In this document: positions 43,571 through 55,835 of the stretch, in pieces
Position numbering within the stretch: position 1 is the stretch's first letter
Layout of the letters: every line of letters begins with the position of its first letter
DNA from: Platycnemis pennipes
Lineage: Eukaryota > Arthropoda > Insecta > Odonata > Platycnemididae
Length of the DNA stretch: 64,000 nt
Assembly (NCBI GenBank): GCA_933228895.1
Contig: OW121853.1
Location: 75,624,645-75,688,644, forward strand
Direction of reading: 5' to 3'
The notes under the pieces: generated by a model
The model's database searches: none
What the model saw: only the letters and a program-made list of their open reading frames with translations
Told to the model about the DNA's origin: nothing
Made by a program: the position numbers and the translations under genes

Positions 43571-45377
43571 ATTAGGTTAAGGGCGTGACCAAATTCACCA
43601 AAAGATTGTCTGATTGTACATTTCGAAAGGAAGAATCCATATGTAAGCGTGTGTGAATTATTTTTCAATCGATTTGGACTAGTCATCCATTTATCCATTG
43701 TTGCTAGAATCGAAGGGAACAATGAGTGGTTTGCGTCATCCGACGCCATATTGGAATTTATTATTCGGATTATCAGTCATCATCTTCTTCTGTTATATTT
43801 ATCTCAGTATATGGCCAAGAAATGCATGAAAAGTGCAAAGAAAGATACATAATGTGAAAATGTTTTTAAAAAAGGTCTTGAACGTCAAAACGCGTCTGAT
43901 AAATTTGAATATATCATTTGTTATAATGAAAATTTAATTGCATCGCCAAAAATTTTCTACATCGTCTATTTCTAAGAAGTGTGCTTATTATATGTCTTCG
44001 ATCGCTGTGAAATTAGTTGCGTTCAAATTTTAAGGTCTCCTAATTTTTTTCTCGGCATTGCTAATAGATTTTAAACAGCACAAAACGTTGGGTTTCAACG
44101 TATCACCTTTGAATTCGACATGAGTCCTTGCTAATGCTAGAATTCCTTCTGGAAAAGGAAGAATGTCGACAACCTTTCATCCCAGGGTCGCTTTCTTGTA
44201 TAACCAGGGTGACTCAACTTGTTAAGTACCCTTCGACTCCATTATCCTTCGCGTGTACCGAGGATATAAAGTGACTGACTCCAACGTGTATACAGAGACG
44301 CAAAATGTGATTTAGGTTTCAAGAATTTAATTCTGCCACTCGACCATTCCACAGACGTAATTAATTCTCTGTCTTGGCTGGACAAGGAAAGTTATTTGCA
44401 CCTTTCTCTTGAGCCGCCTCGAGAACCTAGAATTTAATCTTACGTTTCACTCGGAAAATATATTTTATCTTACGAATTTTAGCTTTAGAGGTACTGGAAA
44501 GTGGGTGTTTCATATTTCAGGCATTCTATATTTTGACATAAATATGTGAGAAATTAAAAATATAGTAATTTCCCATACTCACGCTAGAATATAGTGACTG
44601 CAAAATTCAATGTAACCCCGAATACACTAGGTATTAGGAATTGGCCTAGCTCCTTTACATAACATCCTATTTATCTAAAGAAATTAACTGCTGTCCTCAT
44701 ATAGCGACATGTCATGTCTCTCCGGTCTTATTTAATGAAGGTGTTACACATTTACAGAGAATGGGACGTGGTGGATTCAACTTAAGTCGGACAAAAAAAG
44801 TATGAAATAGTATTTTTTATTATAATGCATATGGTGAAGAAGGCCAACTTTTAGTAAAGTGAATAGTTAAAATAATAATATCTCATTAGGTCACAGATAA
44901 AATGGAGATACGTATTTATACAACCCATCAAAGAATCGAGAAAAACTTAGGAGCAATACAATACAAAAAAATACAAAAATTAATCACAAACTGTAAGTCA
45001 ATTTATCATCAATAATCTAGGAATTCATCCATAAAATAAAAGCAAGGACGTAAAAGATAATACGTCATTGGCGAAATCAAAATTCCGTGCTCTTATACGC
45101 TTTGTAAAAGCTTATTTTTCATCGTTTTAGGGTAAAATTGTAAGGTTTTGAACTGCATGCGTCATTTCATCGTTTGCAAAAATAATAACAAGCTTTATCA
45201 ATAATAATTGCTGTTACACGAATGTTTATTTATTCTTTATTGTTGCTATGTTACGCCATTTGTTGACAGAGTGGTGTTGAATTATATGTTCATTCGTTCT
45301 CGTGTCAAACTTATGAGCTACCCATGCGTACCTATAGCGTAGGTTTAAACTACAACTCTAAGTACAAAATTCCCTTG
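43571..45377. other. non-coding, AT-rich, nothing recognised
   Basis: About 1.8 kb with no supported frame or repeat. Confidence 0.5.
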
Positions 45378-45410
45378 GCAAGGCGCCTGGGAGGTGTGTG
45401 GCAGGGGTTG
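45378..45410 (-). mobile_element. degraded LINE 3' hairpin tail
   Basis: GGCAAGGCGCCTGGGAGGTG then TGTGGCAGGGGTTG: weak match to the LINE hairpin in minus orientation. Confidence 0.35.
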
Positions 45411-46588
45411 AATCATTGTCAATTATATATTCGCAAATCAACTTGAGATAAAGTACTACGTAATGGTAGATAAGTGTTAGTTAGGCTGCAACCAAACGAT
45501 CTGTATCAGGACAGCATAAGACTTTCCTGCGAGGATACTGCGAATTGCGAGAAATTGTTGGCCTCTTCTAAGTTCGCGACGTGCGTATTTACAAATAGTG
45601 TGATGGCAACAACACCCACAAACTGTGAAATGAATGAGCGTAGGAATATAAAATTAGGGAATTTGTGGTGTTGCGCATCAGGAAAAAGTTCAGAATATAT
45701 ATATACACCCTTCGTACCGATGAAGGCTTAAAAGCAAACTTAAAAAGGTGTTGATATGAGAGTTGCTTACCATACACCATACTTGACCGTCGGCACTTAA
45801 CTTGAGTGAACTCATACTTGGCGCCAACATGTATGAGTTTCTTTGATGATGCACATTTCCTTACGCCTGGCTGGCAAGGAAAGACCGCATCGGATAAGGA
45901 ACCCGCTTATTTCCCCCTAAATGATACCGCAAATGCGGAAATCGGCGTGGGTTTTTGCGGATATCTCGGCAGACATCGGTAATTCAACCGATGCGTAAAA
46001 TAGAAAGCATCCCCGTCATAAAGAAGTTCTATAAAAGAACTCATTGCGTTGAAGTTTACTTTGAAGACCTTGGGAAAGGTTCTGGTAAAAAAAGACGCGA
46101 TTCTGGATGAAAATCGTTCTCAAGACACCGATATTACGAATTTTCTTCAGAGACTTTTGCGATGGAAAAAGTGCATACTACTCCCTACGTGAGTTGGCTT
46201 AAGGGATTTTTGTCTGTGAACTATTTTATTCTGTTATTATTATTATTAATTATTTTATTCAATATTTATGTGACACTTCATATGCGTGTCGTTATTAGTG
46301 ATAGCTATGGGAAAAAGTGATAAATGTACATTGCCGATTTGATTTTTTTGGTAATCTGACGGTTTTTTAAGCTTATGGCACATGAGATAATTTTGTCTAT
46401 ATTCGGTAACACATGTACATATTTTCTCCTTGAGGTAAAATAAGAAATACAATATTATTATAATGACAATTGACAAATTTCACGGTGTCACACCGACTCA
46501 AAGCATAGAGTAAGTGTAACATTTCTCTCACTATTAAATCAAACATATCTTGTCAAAGGAGGGATTCCTTGTTGTTACATATAATATC
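45411..46588. other. non-coding, nothing recognised
   Basis: About 1.2 kb. The 85-codon plus frame at 45474 shows no family motif. Confidence 0.5.
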
Positions 46589-46688
46589 GCTTCCAGGAGA
46601 TCCCACCCCTTCCATCCCTATCCTTATACCTTTCCTCCCGGTCTGAAGCGCCTATTAGTGCGGAAACAGACTTGAAAACACCCATAAG
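46589..46688 (-). mobile_element. very short retroposon, family M, copy 4
   Basis: A 100-bp insertion with perfect 12-bp flanking repeats ACATATAATATC at 46577-46588 and 46689-46700. The body is almost identical to copies 2 and 3 (CCTTTCCTCCCGGTCTGAAG, GCGGAAACAGACTTGAAAAC). The short pyrimidine tail lies at the left. Confidence 0.88.
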
Positions 46689-46700
46689 ACATATAATATC

Positions 46701-47937
46701 TACCGCTGCATGGAGCAGACGGAGAACACTACAAGACACTTCTCAATTTTGACGCTTATGTCGATGAGAAAAAGGAAAGCGATAGATATCGTTTGTGACG
46801 TAACGCAAAAAATTCTTTCCTCGCCATCTATGGAAACCTTCCAGTACTACATCTAAAGTGCATAAAAATTATGCACTAGGCGGTGAGCCCTCTAAATTGT
46901 ACTTTCTCTATGCTCAATTCAACTTAATTTCGAACACCTCGCCGGAACTATGAACGGTAACATGGTAACCATGACATTCGTTGTTTTGCTATGACGTAAC
47001 ATGCTTTAATTAAGGCAACAATGCAACACAGCTCATGTATAATATACATGATAGCATGTACGGTACCGTTTACTTATCAGTACCTAATAAATGTAGTCAT
47101 AGTATTTTTATGACGTAATTGAAACATTATTACAATGTACACTCAGTCACCGACGATTACCGCTCCAGGCTTGCAGCCTCCAGTCACCATAACCCACCAG
47201 GAAAATAGTGACGAAATAGTCTTGTTGCTCGGTATATGCCAGAAGGGATCAAGGAATATTATTCAACTCGCTCGATACACCGAAATGTGTTTCACTTCAT
47301 GTAGTATTTCAGATGTTATAATGCCTTCACATTATCTAGACCATTATTGGTACACCTCCTACACCTATATTATCTAGCTAGCATGCACTCTCGGAAATTG
47401 CTCGCTTTGAGTGCTGTTCAACGTAGTGTGAGCTGAAAAACCTGTATTACCTCCTTGGCTTTCCTTGAATATATATAATCGTGACTTACATATTGTACTG
47501 TTTTTAGTTATGTTGCCTCTTTATACCTAATACAGGACAAAGATGGTGGAAAATGTGTAAGGATGAAGGTATATTTGTGATTTTCCTCTAGATAATGTTT
47601 TTGTTTACATCTTGTATCGTTTCGTAGCGACTAAAAAATGGCTAAATTAACAAAAATAGTTGTAAACAGATTCATTAACCAATGGAGCACCGTCAGTATT
47701 TCTTGGCTTGCGATATTTCTGTTGATAATGCTAATTTAGTTTCCGCGTCATTTATTGAATTTTTTGTAGCGTACACGCACGCGGTTTGTAGCTGATGAAG
47801 GTTGGGTATGAATTTTATTTCAGCCCATGCCTTCTTGATAGGTCGTGACTAGTTTCATGTATGTTTTAATTGTCAGTCTCTGTACTTATATGTGCTTCAG
47901 ACCAGGAGGAACGGTACTAGCATAGGAATAGATGTGT
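46701..47937. other. non-coding, nothing recognised
   Basis: About 1.2 kb. The 80-codon plus frame at 47135-47377 is not recognised and lacks splice context. Confidence 0.45.
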
Positions 47938-48160
47938 TAGGAGGAAGGGTGGAGAGAAACTCGGCGTCGGCATTAGCCTGCTCATAACTTCAGTAAATAC
48001 CACGGTTCAACGACCCATTCGACGGGCGCTGTACTGAACACGATATGTGCTCCATAAGTAGAGGTCAAGTTAACCAATAATAAATATCTGCCGCTGGGAT
48101 TCGAGCCTGGGCCTTTGAGGTGGAAGACCAGTACTGTAACCAATACACCAACCCTATCCC
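47938..48160 (-). mobile_element. tRNA-derived SINE, family S1, copy 3 (3' truncated)
   Basis: Minus-strand box B with GGCTCGAATCCCAGC near 48092-48108. Body on plus strand: AAACTCGGCGTCGGCATTAG, then CCATTCGACGGGCGCTGTAC. It starts at GGAGGAAGGGTGG, so the 3' part found in copy 4 is missing. Confidence 0.8.
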
Positions 48161-48289
48161 ATGTAACTATTGTTTTAATATAAATGCAAAACGGGTCCGT
48201 GTTACATGAAAAATGTTGTGATGTAAATGTAGTTGTAAAAGGATAGTTAGTTATATGGGCTGAACCTCAAGGCGGTGCTAATGTTACTC

Positions 48290-48594
48290 GGTTTGATTTT
48301 GGTTTGGTTATTTTGGGGAGGCGACCGACAGCTGAGGTCATTTGCGCCATTTAGGATAGGTGGATAATTGGGTTTTGGTAAGAGTTTTCAGGGAACGGAG
48401 GAAGGGTGGAGAGAAACCCGGCGTCGGCATTAGCCTACTCTTAACGAAAGGCGCCAAGGGGACCACGGCTTAACGTCCCATCCGACGGACGGAGTACTGA
48501 ACTTGAAAATGAAAATCCCGGCTACTGCCGGGAATCGAACTCGGGCCCTCGGGATGGGAGGCCAGTACTCTAGCCGCCACACCAACCCGATCCC
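48290..48594 (-). mobile_element. tRNA-derived SINE, family S1, full copy with 12-bp TSD
   Basis: CTAATGTTACTC occurs at 48278-48289 and 48595-48606. Between them is a 305-bp SINE on the minus strand: head GGGATCGGGTTGGTGTGGCG (box A), box B GAGTTCGATTCCCGG, the S1 body, then an A/C-rich tail (CCAAAATAACCAAACCAAAA). Best copy of the family and a good reference for its ends. Confidence 0.93.
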
Positions 48595-48808
48595 CTAATG
48601 TTACTCATGACTCATTGCGCTCAAAACAATAAAATGCTCTCTATCTGTTGTGTTCCCATAACAAATTTCACCTTTAATTCATAGCAAGAGGTTTTGGCAG
48701 TGCAGTGATTATTTCGTGAGTCCATTTCCGAGAGCTTACCCTCGACTGCCACACAGCCACACGTAAGCCACACGTAATCCACACCTAAATTTCTCTTGGT
48801 CTATGCTC

Positions 48809-48830
48809 CCCCTCCCCCCCCCCCCCCCAA
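48809..48830. repeat. poly-C run
   Basis: CCCCCTCCCC followed by more than ten further C's. Simple low-complexity tract; assembly length may be unreliable. Confidence 0.8.
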
Positions 48831-48949
48831 TCAACTCCTCCCCTTTCCATCCTCACCCCAGACAACTACACGATCCGATTCCTACTAGCCTCAACTCCGG
48901 GCCTTTTTTTTTTTTTAATTAGACTCGCAGTATAGGTATTCTCCGTGGT

Positions 48950-49410
48950 GAAAAAAAGAGCGGGAAACCGTTAAATTTATTTGGGGGATCTGGAGTGGAG
49001 GCTACAATGAAAGACAAATGATTGTTGGAAACTGTCGCTTGAAACTAGCCTATCAGAGCTTTCGTTTCAACGGCGTTCGCCTCAAGTTCAACAGTCAAGT
49101 TCGGAGTCTCTTCAGAGGTGTGTCCTGGATCCCACCTAGTTCTCGTGAAGTTATTTGCAGTGTTTGAGTGAATACCTGGTGTTCAAACGAGAGTGAAGTG
49201 AAGGATTAAACGCATGAGTATTCAAAGCAACAAACGTAATTTATCATTAGTAGATTTTTTGCTTTTACAAGTGAATTTTCACCGTCTTCATACCTAAAAT
49301 TGGAGGAAGCCATCATCCTTTAACAAGCGCGACTGGCCCCGTCTGAGAAGGAATCAAAGGAAACTACAAAGTGAGAAACTGGAATGACTTATTCATGCTA
49401 ATGGGTGAGT
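48950..49410 (+). promoter_or_regulatory. speculative promoter/first-exon-like region
   Basis: A transposon-free stretch of balanced composition with several insect initiator-like TCAGT/TCAAGT words and a good 5' splice site AATGG/GTGAGT near 49403. No long frame is present, so it would be an untranslated exon. Evidence is weak and rests on motifs only. Confidence 0.12.
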
Positions 49411-50054
49411 GCGAAGTATCTTCTCGTGTACCTGGGCCTTGGTTAATTTATCATGTCGTATTAAATATGACGACTACATGGTTGTGTCGCTTGGCGGATA
49501 ATTCTCGTTGAGGAAACGAGAAATAAAAGTGTCCTTTCGACATGACTTTCCTTCCCTTGCTCTGTGTACTAAATAACCCATAAGTTTTAACCCTAATGCC
49601 CTTAATGTGAAATAATTTTTACGCAGTCGCGAGCCGGAGTTCAGCGTGTTTTGTGTCACCACGGTAACCAATTAGTCAACAAATTGTGTTGAGTCCATAT
49701 CCGTTGAGTCGGTGAACTGAGATGAGTTATTCGCTTAGTACAACTTGATGTTTCGTGTGTGTCGTTGAATGTTGCCATCCTATCGAAATTGCCTTCATAA
49801 GATTTCTGTATTTGCTTCGTTTGTCAGTCGATCAAGTAATGAGTACACGTGTGTGTGAATTTGATATGATATCGTATTTTAACCCTTCTATCTGTTCGTC
49901 ATATCTCCTGAAGTTTTCTTTGGTGAAAGATACATGGCATTAGATTAGATAAGATGACTACAAATGATCGGACTAGGTTTTTTCATATATAATTAATAAT
50001 CTCCTTCTCAACTTTCGAACACGTTTCTTTTCCTTCACTATTTCCATCTTTCTA
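49411..50054. other. non-coding, nothing recognised
   Basis: AT-rich interval; frames of 60-65 codons without motifs. Confidence 0.45.
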
Positions 50055-50690
50055 CATCTACATCTACATAATACCCTGCAAGCCACCACAAGGGTGTGTG
50101 GCAGGGGGTGATTGCTCACCAAACATGCACTACATATCATGCATAAAAAAGGAATAGTATTAATATAGTAGTCAGAACTACACTATTTAAAAAAGATAGA
50201 AATTACAAAGCAAACATGCAAAAACATTCTGTTAGTAGGGTTAGCTTTAAGTACTCATACCAACATGCAACTACCAATGTTATCAATTGCTACACTCGTT
50301 CTGGATATATTTATCGTTATTCATATCCCTAATAGTACGAGGAAAAAAGGACGTTTTGAATCTGTCAGTTCGGGAATCAATTTCTCTAATGTTGTCCAGT
50401 CTACCATAGTAAGTTGGGGTTCGCAATATATTTTTAACATAAATACCGAAAATATGGTCTTGGAATTTGTTTAGGAGTTCAAATCTAAATTTCAACCTGC
50501 GATCTGACAATGATTCCCAATATAATTCATTTAATAGACTGGTTACGCTAATAAGGTTATCATACCGTCCTTTTACTAATCTTGCCGATCTTCGCTGCAC
50601 ACGTTAAAGTTAATTATTTAGACCGATTTCGTAGGGATCCCATACACTGGCAGCATATTCCAAATGAGGTCTAACAAATCTTTAGTTCAA
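50055..50690 (-). mobile_element. CR1/L2-like LINE copy
   Basis: Minus-strand frame 50600-50283 (105 codons) with MQRRSARLVKGRYDN-like start, SLSDRRLKFRFELLNKFQ and TSFFPRTIRDMNND. Upstream sequence to 50690 matches the DPYEIGLNN region of the 35069 copy. A small in-frame deletion removes residues after YYGRLD. The 3' UTR and hairpin (CCCTGCAAGCCACCACAAGG) end at ATCTACATCTACATAA. Confidence 0.93.
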
Positions 50691-52327
50691 CGTGTAATGT
50701 TCTACGAACACTATTCACCCCGTCCAAGAAATCCATCCCTTTCCTGGATTTTCCCAGCGTTCTACCTTATATAAGCACCATCAATAAACTATCGCAAAGC
50801 TCGCTCGCTCTCGCTATGTTATATCTTGGTTTAATCCTGTATTCCGAGGGAATTTATCGGTAATAATTTCTCTTCGCCACCGGATAATGAAACGGCGATA
50901 CAAATTATATTTTTTGGGTGTTGTGTAATGCGTGTTATCGAATCGGTGACATGTGAAATCAGTGATTTATTTTTCACTCATTAATCCGAAATGAATCAAT
51001 GTGTTTATCCAGTCATGCACTAATGAGTTCAGTTAATTCACGAGTTGAGTATCAATGCTTTGTGTAGTACATACGCTTGATGGTTCTCTGTTTTTCTGCT
51101 CTTGATTAATTAGAGGCAATGACGCAATTCCGTAGAATTTATTTACAAAATACTTTACAGATAAACGAATACATGAATTTTCCAGTGTATCAGTAGATTT
51201 ATTTCGGTTAAATTATGTTTGTGAATCGATTAGAAATATATTTATTACATATTTTGTTGATTGGACCTGTTGGGAATATTATGTTCATTCAAGGGAGGAG
51301 AGGTGTATTTTTGGAGTCTTTCAGCGTTATTTCCAGTGGTATAGCAATGGATTTTATAAAAATGATTTGGTATTCATGAGAACATGTAGTTGACCCGGAA
51401 CATATTTGAAATACACGGTAATGCACAGCATGGTTCATGCATTTATCGATGGCACTTTTTGATCTTGGTTAGGAAATACCGTTGTAAAAAATTCAACTTT
51501 ACGATTTTAAAGTTGCAATTTTGATTTTCGATGCATTTTTTCTGCACAAATCAGTGATTTTTTATAATTCTATGTAAATTGTCAAATTTTGTCTTATGTG
51601 GTTTGTCTACTATTTTGCATTATTCAATGTAACATAGACTAGTTTTCGGAAAATAATCTTTCTTTGAAATAAGTGGGGTGGAAATAGTTTTTGAAAAACA
51701 GCTAGCAGTTGAGGTGGCATATGAATCTAACATTCAAAATGTTTTATGTTGTGTTCATAGTTAAATTTTATTGCTCACGTGTTGAAATTATCGTTAGAAT
51801 ATATCTTGTTTTTATTACATTCTGGAGATCTAAACAAAATATAGAATCAAATATTTCTGTGAATCTTTTTTTTTTAAACATATTCTTTCCTAAGGAAGGT
51901 ACCTGTCATTAAAAGCACTTCTTCATAACCTTCGATGGAATTCTATTTAGATTTCATACTAATAATTTGCTATGTTATGATAAATATTTCGATTTACAGT
52001 AATTCAACAATAATGGACAAATATCAAAACTAAATTTTCAGGTACTGAATATAATTTCGAACGGCATAAATTTTATTTTTTATACCATCAAAAGTCGGTT
52101 AGATTTTATGGTTGCATACTTTTATAGCCTATAACTTTCACTATTATTAAAAAAATGACATTTTTACTTCGAAAGGAACTTAAATCACGGACAACACTTG
52201 AGTATTATTAGTACCTCGCCGGAACCTGGGCCAAATATTGAGTGGTCATCACACTTGTAAATAAGTAAATGTATTGCGATCGGCTATCGACCTATCGAAC
52301 GTCTCTTTCGATATTGTTATTGCCAGG
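50691..52327. other. non-coding, AT-rich, nothing recognised
   Basis: About 1.6 kb, strongly AT-rich from 51100 to 52180. A CAG/GTACTG at about 52031 was rejected as a ratchet site. Confidence 0.5.
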
Positions 52328-52632
52328 GATCGAGAGCTAGAGTCATTCTGCGCCACTTAGGATAGGGGTTTTACTGAGTTGGGATAGGAATATTTCTCGC
52401 AACGGAAGAAGAGTGGAGAGAAAGACGCCATGGGGCATTAGCCTTCTCTTTGCTAAAGACGCCATGGGGTCCAAGGTTTAACGTCCCATCCGACGGACGG
52501 AGTACTGAACTTTAAGTCCTCCCCCCTTGGACCTCAGCCACCGTAAAAAAAATCTGCCCATGCCGTGACTCGAACCCGGGATACAAGGATGGAAGATATT
52601 ACTCTTAAATTTCTCACCAACCCGATACTTCA
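52328..52632 (-). mobile_element. tRNA-derived SINE, family S1, copy 5
   Basis: Minus-strand head with box B GACTCGAACCCGGG inverted near 52565-52580 and CACCAACCCGAT at the 5' end. The S1 body is on the plus strand (AACGTCCCATCCGACGGACG). A duplicated GACGCCATGGGG phrase (52426 and 52460) is private to this copy. Confidence 0.8.
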
Positions 52633-52654
52633 TCATTTTCGAGTTGTAGCCGTT

Positions 52655-52968
52655 CAGGGGAGGCGACCAACAGCTGAGTTCAATTGCGCGCAATGGGTGA
52701 TTGAATAGTGGTAGTGATATTTCATACAGCGAAGGAAGGGTGGAGAGAAACCCAGCATTGGTATTTAGATTGCTTGCTCTTAACGAAAGGCAACGAGGAG
52801 TCCACGGTTTAACGTCCTTTCCAACGGACGGACTTCTGAACTTTAAGTGTTATCCACATAGAACTAAAAAGGGACCGGTATAACGATGAAAAATCTATGC
52901 CACTTCCAGGATTCGATCCTGAGACCTCAGAATAAAGACCGATCCATTATACCGACCCAATCACCTTG
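52655..52968 (-). mobile_element. tRNA-derived SINE, family S1, copy 6
   Basis: A second S1 SINE in the same orientation, 22 bp from copy 5. Plus strand reads GGGGAGGCGACCAACAGCTG, GGAAGGGTGGAGAGAAACCC, GGATTCGATCCTGAGACC. Sequence differs from copy 5 throughout, so it is an independent insertion. Confidence 0.8.
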
Positions 52969-53227
52969 TCTTCGACAATTCACTTTATCCCGGATAACGT
53001 TAGCGGAAGAAACATTTGCGATGTATACTGTTAACTGATGTGCGATTGCAATAGCACTCGTCACTTAGCAGTTTACTGTTCCATTGATTTTGAAGGATAA
53101 TTTTTTTTGTATGTGGATTTTGATAGCTGCATTGTCCACGACTTAACTTGGTTTCATTCCTGTGTAGATTACTAAGCTCACTTCGAAATCACCGAGAGAG
53201 AAAAAGATAGGACTTCCTTTCTTCCAG
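52969..53227. other. non-coding, nothing recognised
   Basis: Short interval without signal. Confidence 0.4.
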
Positions 53228-53547
53228 AGGGGTTGTGTTTGAAACCGTCGTGATTATCTCGAATTGGTAACCAAGCAATGACGTGGAACACAAAAGAATG
53301 GTTTTCAATTTTGGCGTGTTAAAAATGCTGATTTTAACCTAATTCACTGTTTATTTACACATGTGTTTTATCTCTTCTTGGGGCTCTATAGTCGGGACGG
53401 ACGAGAAAAACTCAAGTGAAAACAATTAATGAGGTTGTAATCTGCGGTTTTAACACACCAAATTTTCTTACCATTTTTTGTTTATGCCACGTGACTTCTT
53501 GGTTGCCTATTCGAGATAATCTCGACGGTTACAAACGCAACCCCCCC
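53228..53547. mobile_element. fold-back MITE, family T1, copy c
   Basis: Left TIR GGTTGTGTTTGAAACCGTCG, right TIR reverse GTTGCGTTTGTAACCGTCGA. Interior includes TTTTAACACACCAAATTTTC. More diverged in the ACCAAGCAATGACGTGG segment than the other copies. Confidence 0.85.
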
Positions 53548-53924
53548 AGGCATCACTGCGAGGATGTGTATAACTATGAGCTTGTAATTATTTTTCGTCC
53601 TAAAGAAATTAATGGGCTCATATGTAGAGCTAAGGAGGACGTATCCCTGGCCTGGGTAATGATACGTCTTACCCGAGCGCAGAAAGGTAATTAAAATACG
53701 ACGTAGAGAAGTATATTTTAAGACGGCCGGCGTCATCTGTTTGAGTGAAGGGGGAAAGGTGGGGGAAATTAGCGGCGACCCGATCCGCGAAGGTTGCTTA
53801 GAGACGCACACCTTCACTTGCGCGCTTCTTCTGAGGAGGGATCGATGAACTTGAAGGAATCGTTCGCATTCTTACTCCTCATTCCCAATGAACCTAGGAG
53901 TTGGATCATCTTCTTATATGACGG
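53548..53924. other. non-coding, nothing recognised
   Basis: Frames on both strands overlap the T1 end and lack motifs. Confidence 0.45.
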
Positions 53925-54030
53925 CGAGTATTATCTCTTGCTCGCCAAACTTGAGGTCGCGGGTTCGAATCCCTCCCCGGGAGGATTTTTCAGTTTCCGG
54001 GGCGTGGATGCTTGTGTGGTTCTTTAAAAT
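53925..54030 (+). mobile_element. tRNA-derived SINE fragment
   Basis: Box B GCGGGTTCGAATCCC at about 53957-53973, preceded by GGCGAGTATTATCTCTTGCT (tRNA-like 5' half) and followed by GGATTTTTCAGTTTCCGGGG. The cloverleaf is incomplete. Confidence 0.5.
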
Positions 54031-54185
54031 TAATTGCTAGAGAGGATTTCATTATGCTAAATTCCCTGTTTCAAAAATAAAGACGTATTTAATTTGATTT
54101 TAATTACCATTTTTTACCATAAACTTCTTTTGATGTGTGATCTGGTCGGCATGGTGACTATTTTACACAACATTTTCCCTTAAAG

Positions 54186-54615
54186 CAGGGGTTCAAAAAA
54201 TGTTTTGTGCTACGCCCCCTCCTGTTAAAATGGAAACCTTCCACGCCCCCCTTCACAGTAAACTTTGTGGGCATGTGAAAAAAACAAGTATTACATTGAC
54301 AACAAAATATGTATTTTTACTATCACAAAATAAAACATTATAAATTTCAATTTAAAGAAATACTGTTAAGAGAAAAACATCGACAAAAAGCTATATTTTT
54401 TTGTTATAAAAGAGTTTTATACACGTGGATTGTTAAGTTTTATAAACATCAAGGTTGATTTTTAAAATCTACACCATAAAATTAGTTAAAGAAATGTATG
54501 GGTTTTATTTACTTAGAGATTTTTATTTTTAACTGGTCTCGCGCTCACGCCCCCCCCCCCGACATGTCTTCACGCCCCCCTGGGGAGGCGCGCCCCCCCA
54601 GTTTGGGAACCCCTG
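54186..54615. mobile_element. hAT-type MITE with 8-bp TSD
   Basis: CCTTAAAG flanks it exactly (54178-54185, 54616-54623). Ends are CAGGGGTTCAAAAAATGTTT and, on the reverse strand, CAGGGGTTCCCAAACTGGGG; CAGGGGTTC is a common hAT terminus. Stretches of ACGCCCCCC occur near both ends. 430 bp, no transposase. It is unrelated in termini to the hAT element at 11000. Confidence 0.93.
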
Positions 54616-54623
54616 CCTTAAAG

Positions 54624-55540
54624 AATTACAATACCCTGAATTAAGATTTAGTTCCAGATGCGAATTATGCTAAGGGATGCGGATTATGCTAGTGTTTCGT
54701 AACAAGTATTACTTATGAACGCACAGAAAGTGTCTTTCGGCCTTTGGTTGGGATACCTTAAGAATGGAAGGTTGCTCGTAAGATTTAAGGTAGTACTCGA
54801 AAATTTCTGATCACACAAAGTCGAATTAGACGTGTCTGACGTATTTCTAACCCTACATGACATCAGCAGGACGCATAGAAGTAACAAATTTAGAGAAATC
54901 AATTTATAAGACCGAGCGATACAAGGATTTGTTTTTCCCGCGTACAGTACACGACTAAAACGTAAACAATATATAGTTCGTTTAAACACACTGCACTCCA
55001 CACTTCGTAAACTATTAAAAACATTTTTTACACTTGACTTGAGAGTACCTAATCGGTAATCTGTGAAGCCGTTTTAGCGTGAAAAACTAACAAGGTGGCG
55101 ATTATCGAAAGACCCAAAAAGGCGCTAAAAAACCATTAATGAGCTTTCGATCAGGGGTTATTTCGATACGGAATGCCATAATCGGTTATCGATGCGAATG
55201 ACGAGACATTTTCCGGGTCAGTGGAAGGAATCCCGTGTCAACAGGTCCTTACGCACCCTCAAGTCGTTGTAAGACATCGGCTCTTGGGTTTCAGGAACCT
55301 CTGACGCCTTTGGTGGTTATATGTTAACCAATAAGTAAATAAATTCACTTAACTGATGTGGATTCCGGAGATTTTGCGGCAACTTTTTGGGCGTCGCTTT
55401 TCCGATCTTTTAGTTTCTTGAAGGCGTCACAGTGGAATTGCGGTTCTAAATTGAAGGACCGCGAACTGGCCGTGAAAGCTTTAGCAGCTGAAATTGCACA
55501 ATGGCAGAAGTTCCGCGGAGAACAAAATCATTCGTCTTGA
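54624..55540. other. non-coding, nothing recognised
   Basis: About 0.9 kb. The 105-codon minus frame at 54684-55001 has no recognised motif and is AT-rich. Confidence 0.45.
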
Positions 55541-55545
55541 CCTGG

Positions 55546-55832
55546 GGACGTGTTTGAAACCGTCGGGATTATCTCGAATAGGTAACCAAGGAGTCACGTG
55601 GTATAAACACGAATGGTTCGCAAATTTGCTGTGTTAAAACCGCTGTTTACAACCTCATTCAGTTTTATCTAGTCAGGAGGCTCTATAGTCGAGACAGATG
55701 AAAAAAACTGAATTGAAAACATTTAATGATATTGTAACAGGGCACAAAAAAATTTCCAACTATTCGTGTTTGTACCACGTAACTCCTTGGTTACCTATTC
55801 GAGATAATTCCGACGAATTCAAACACAATCCC
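55546..55832. mobile_element. fold-back MITE, family T1, copy d, CCTGG target
   Basis: CCTGG lies on both sides (55541-55545, 55833-55837). Left TIR GTGTTTGAAACCGTCGGGAT then TATCTCGAATAGGTAACCAA; right TIR inverse ending TTCAAACACAATCC. This copy is closest to the family consensus. Confidence 0.88.
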
Positions 55833-55835
55833 CCT

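Noticed and set aside
52010..52040. AAATTTTCAG/GTACTG as a splice juxtaposition
   Set aside because: Donor half does not match consensus and the tract is A-rich.
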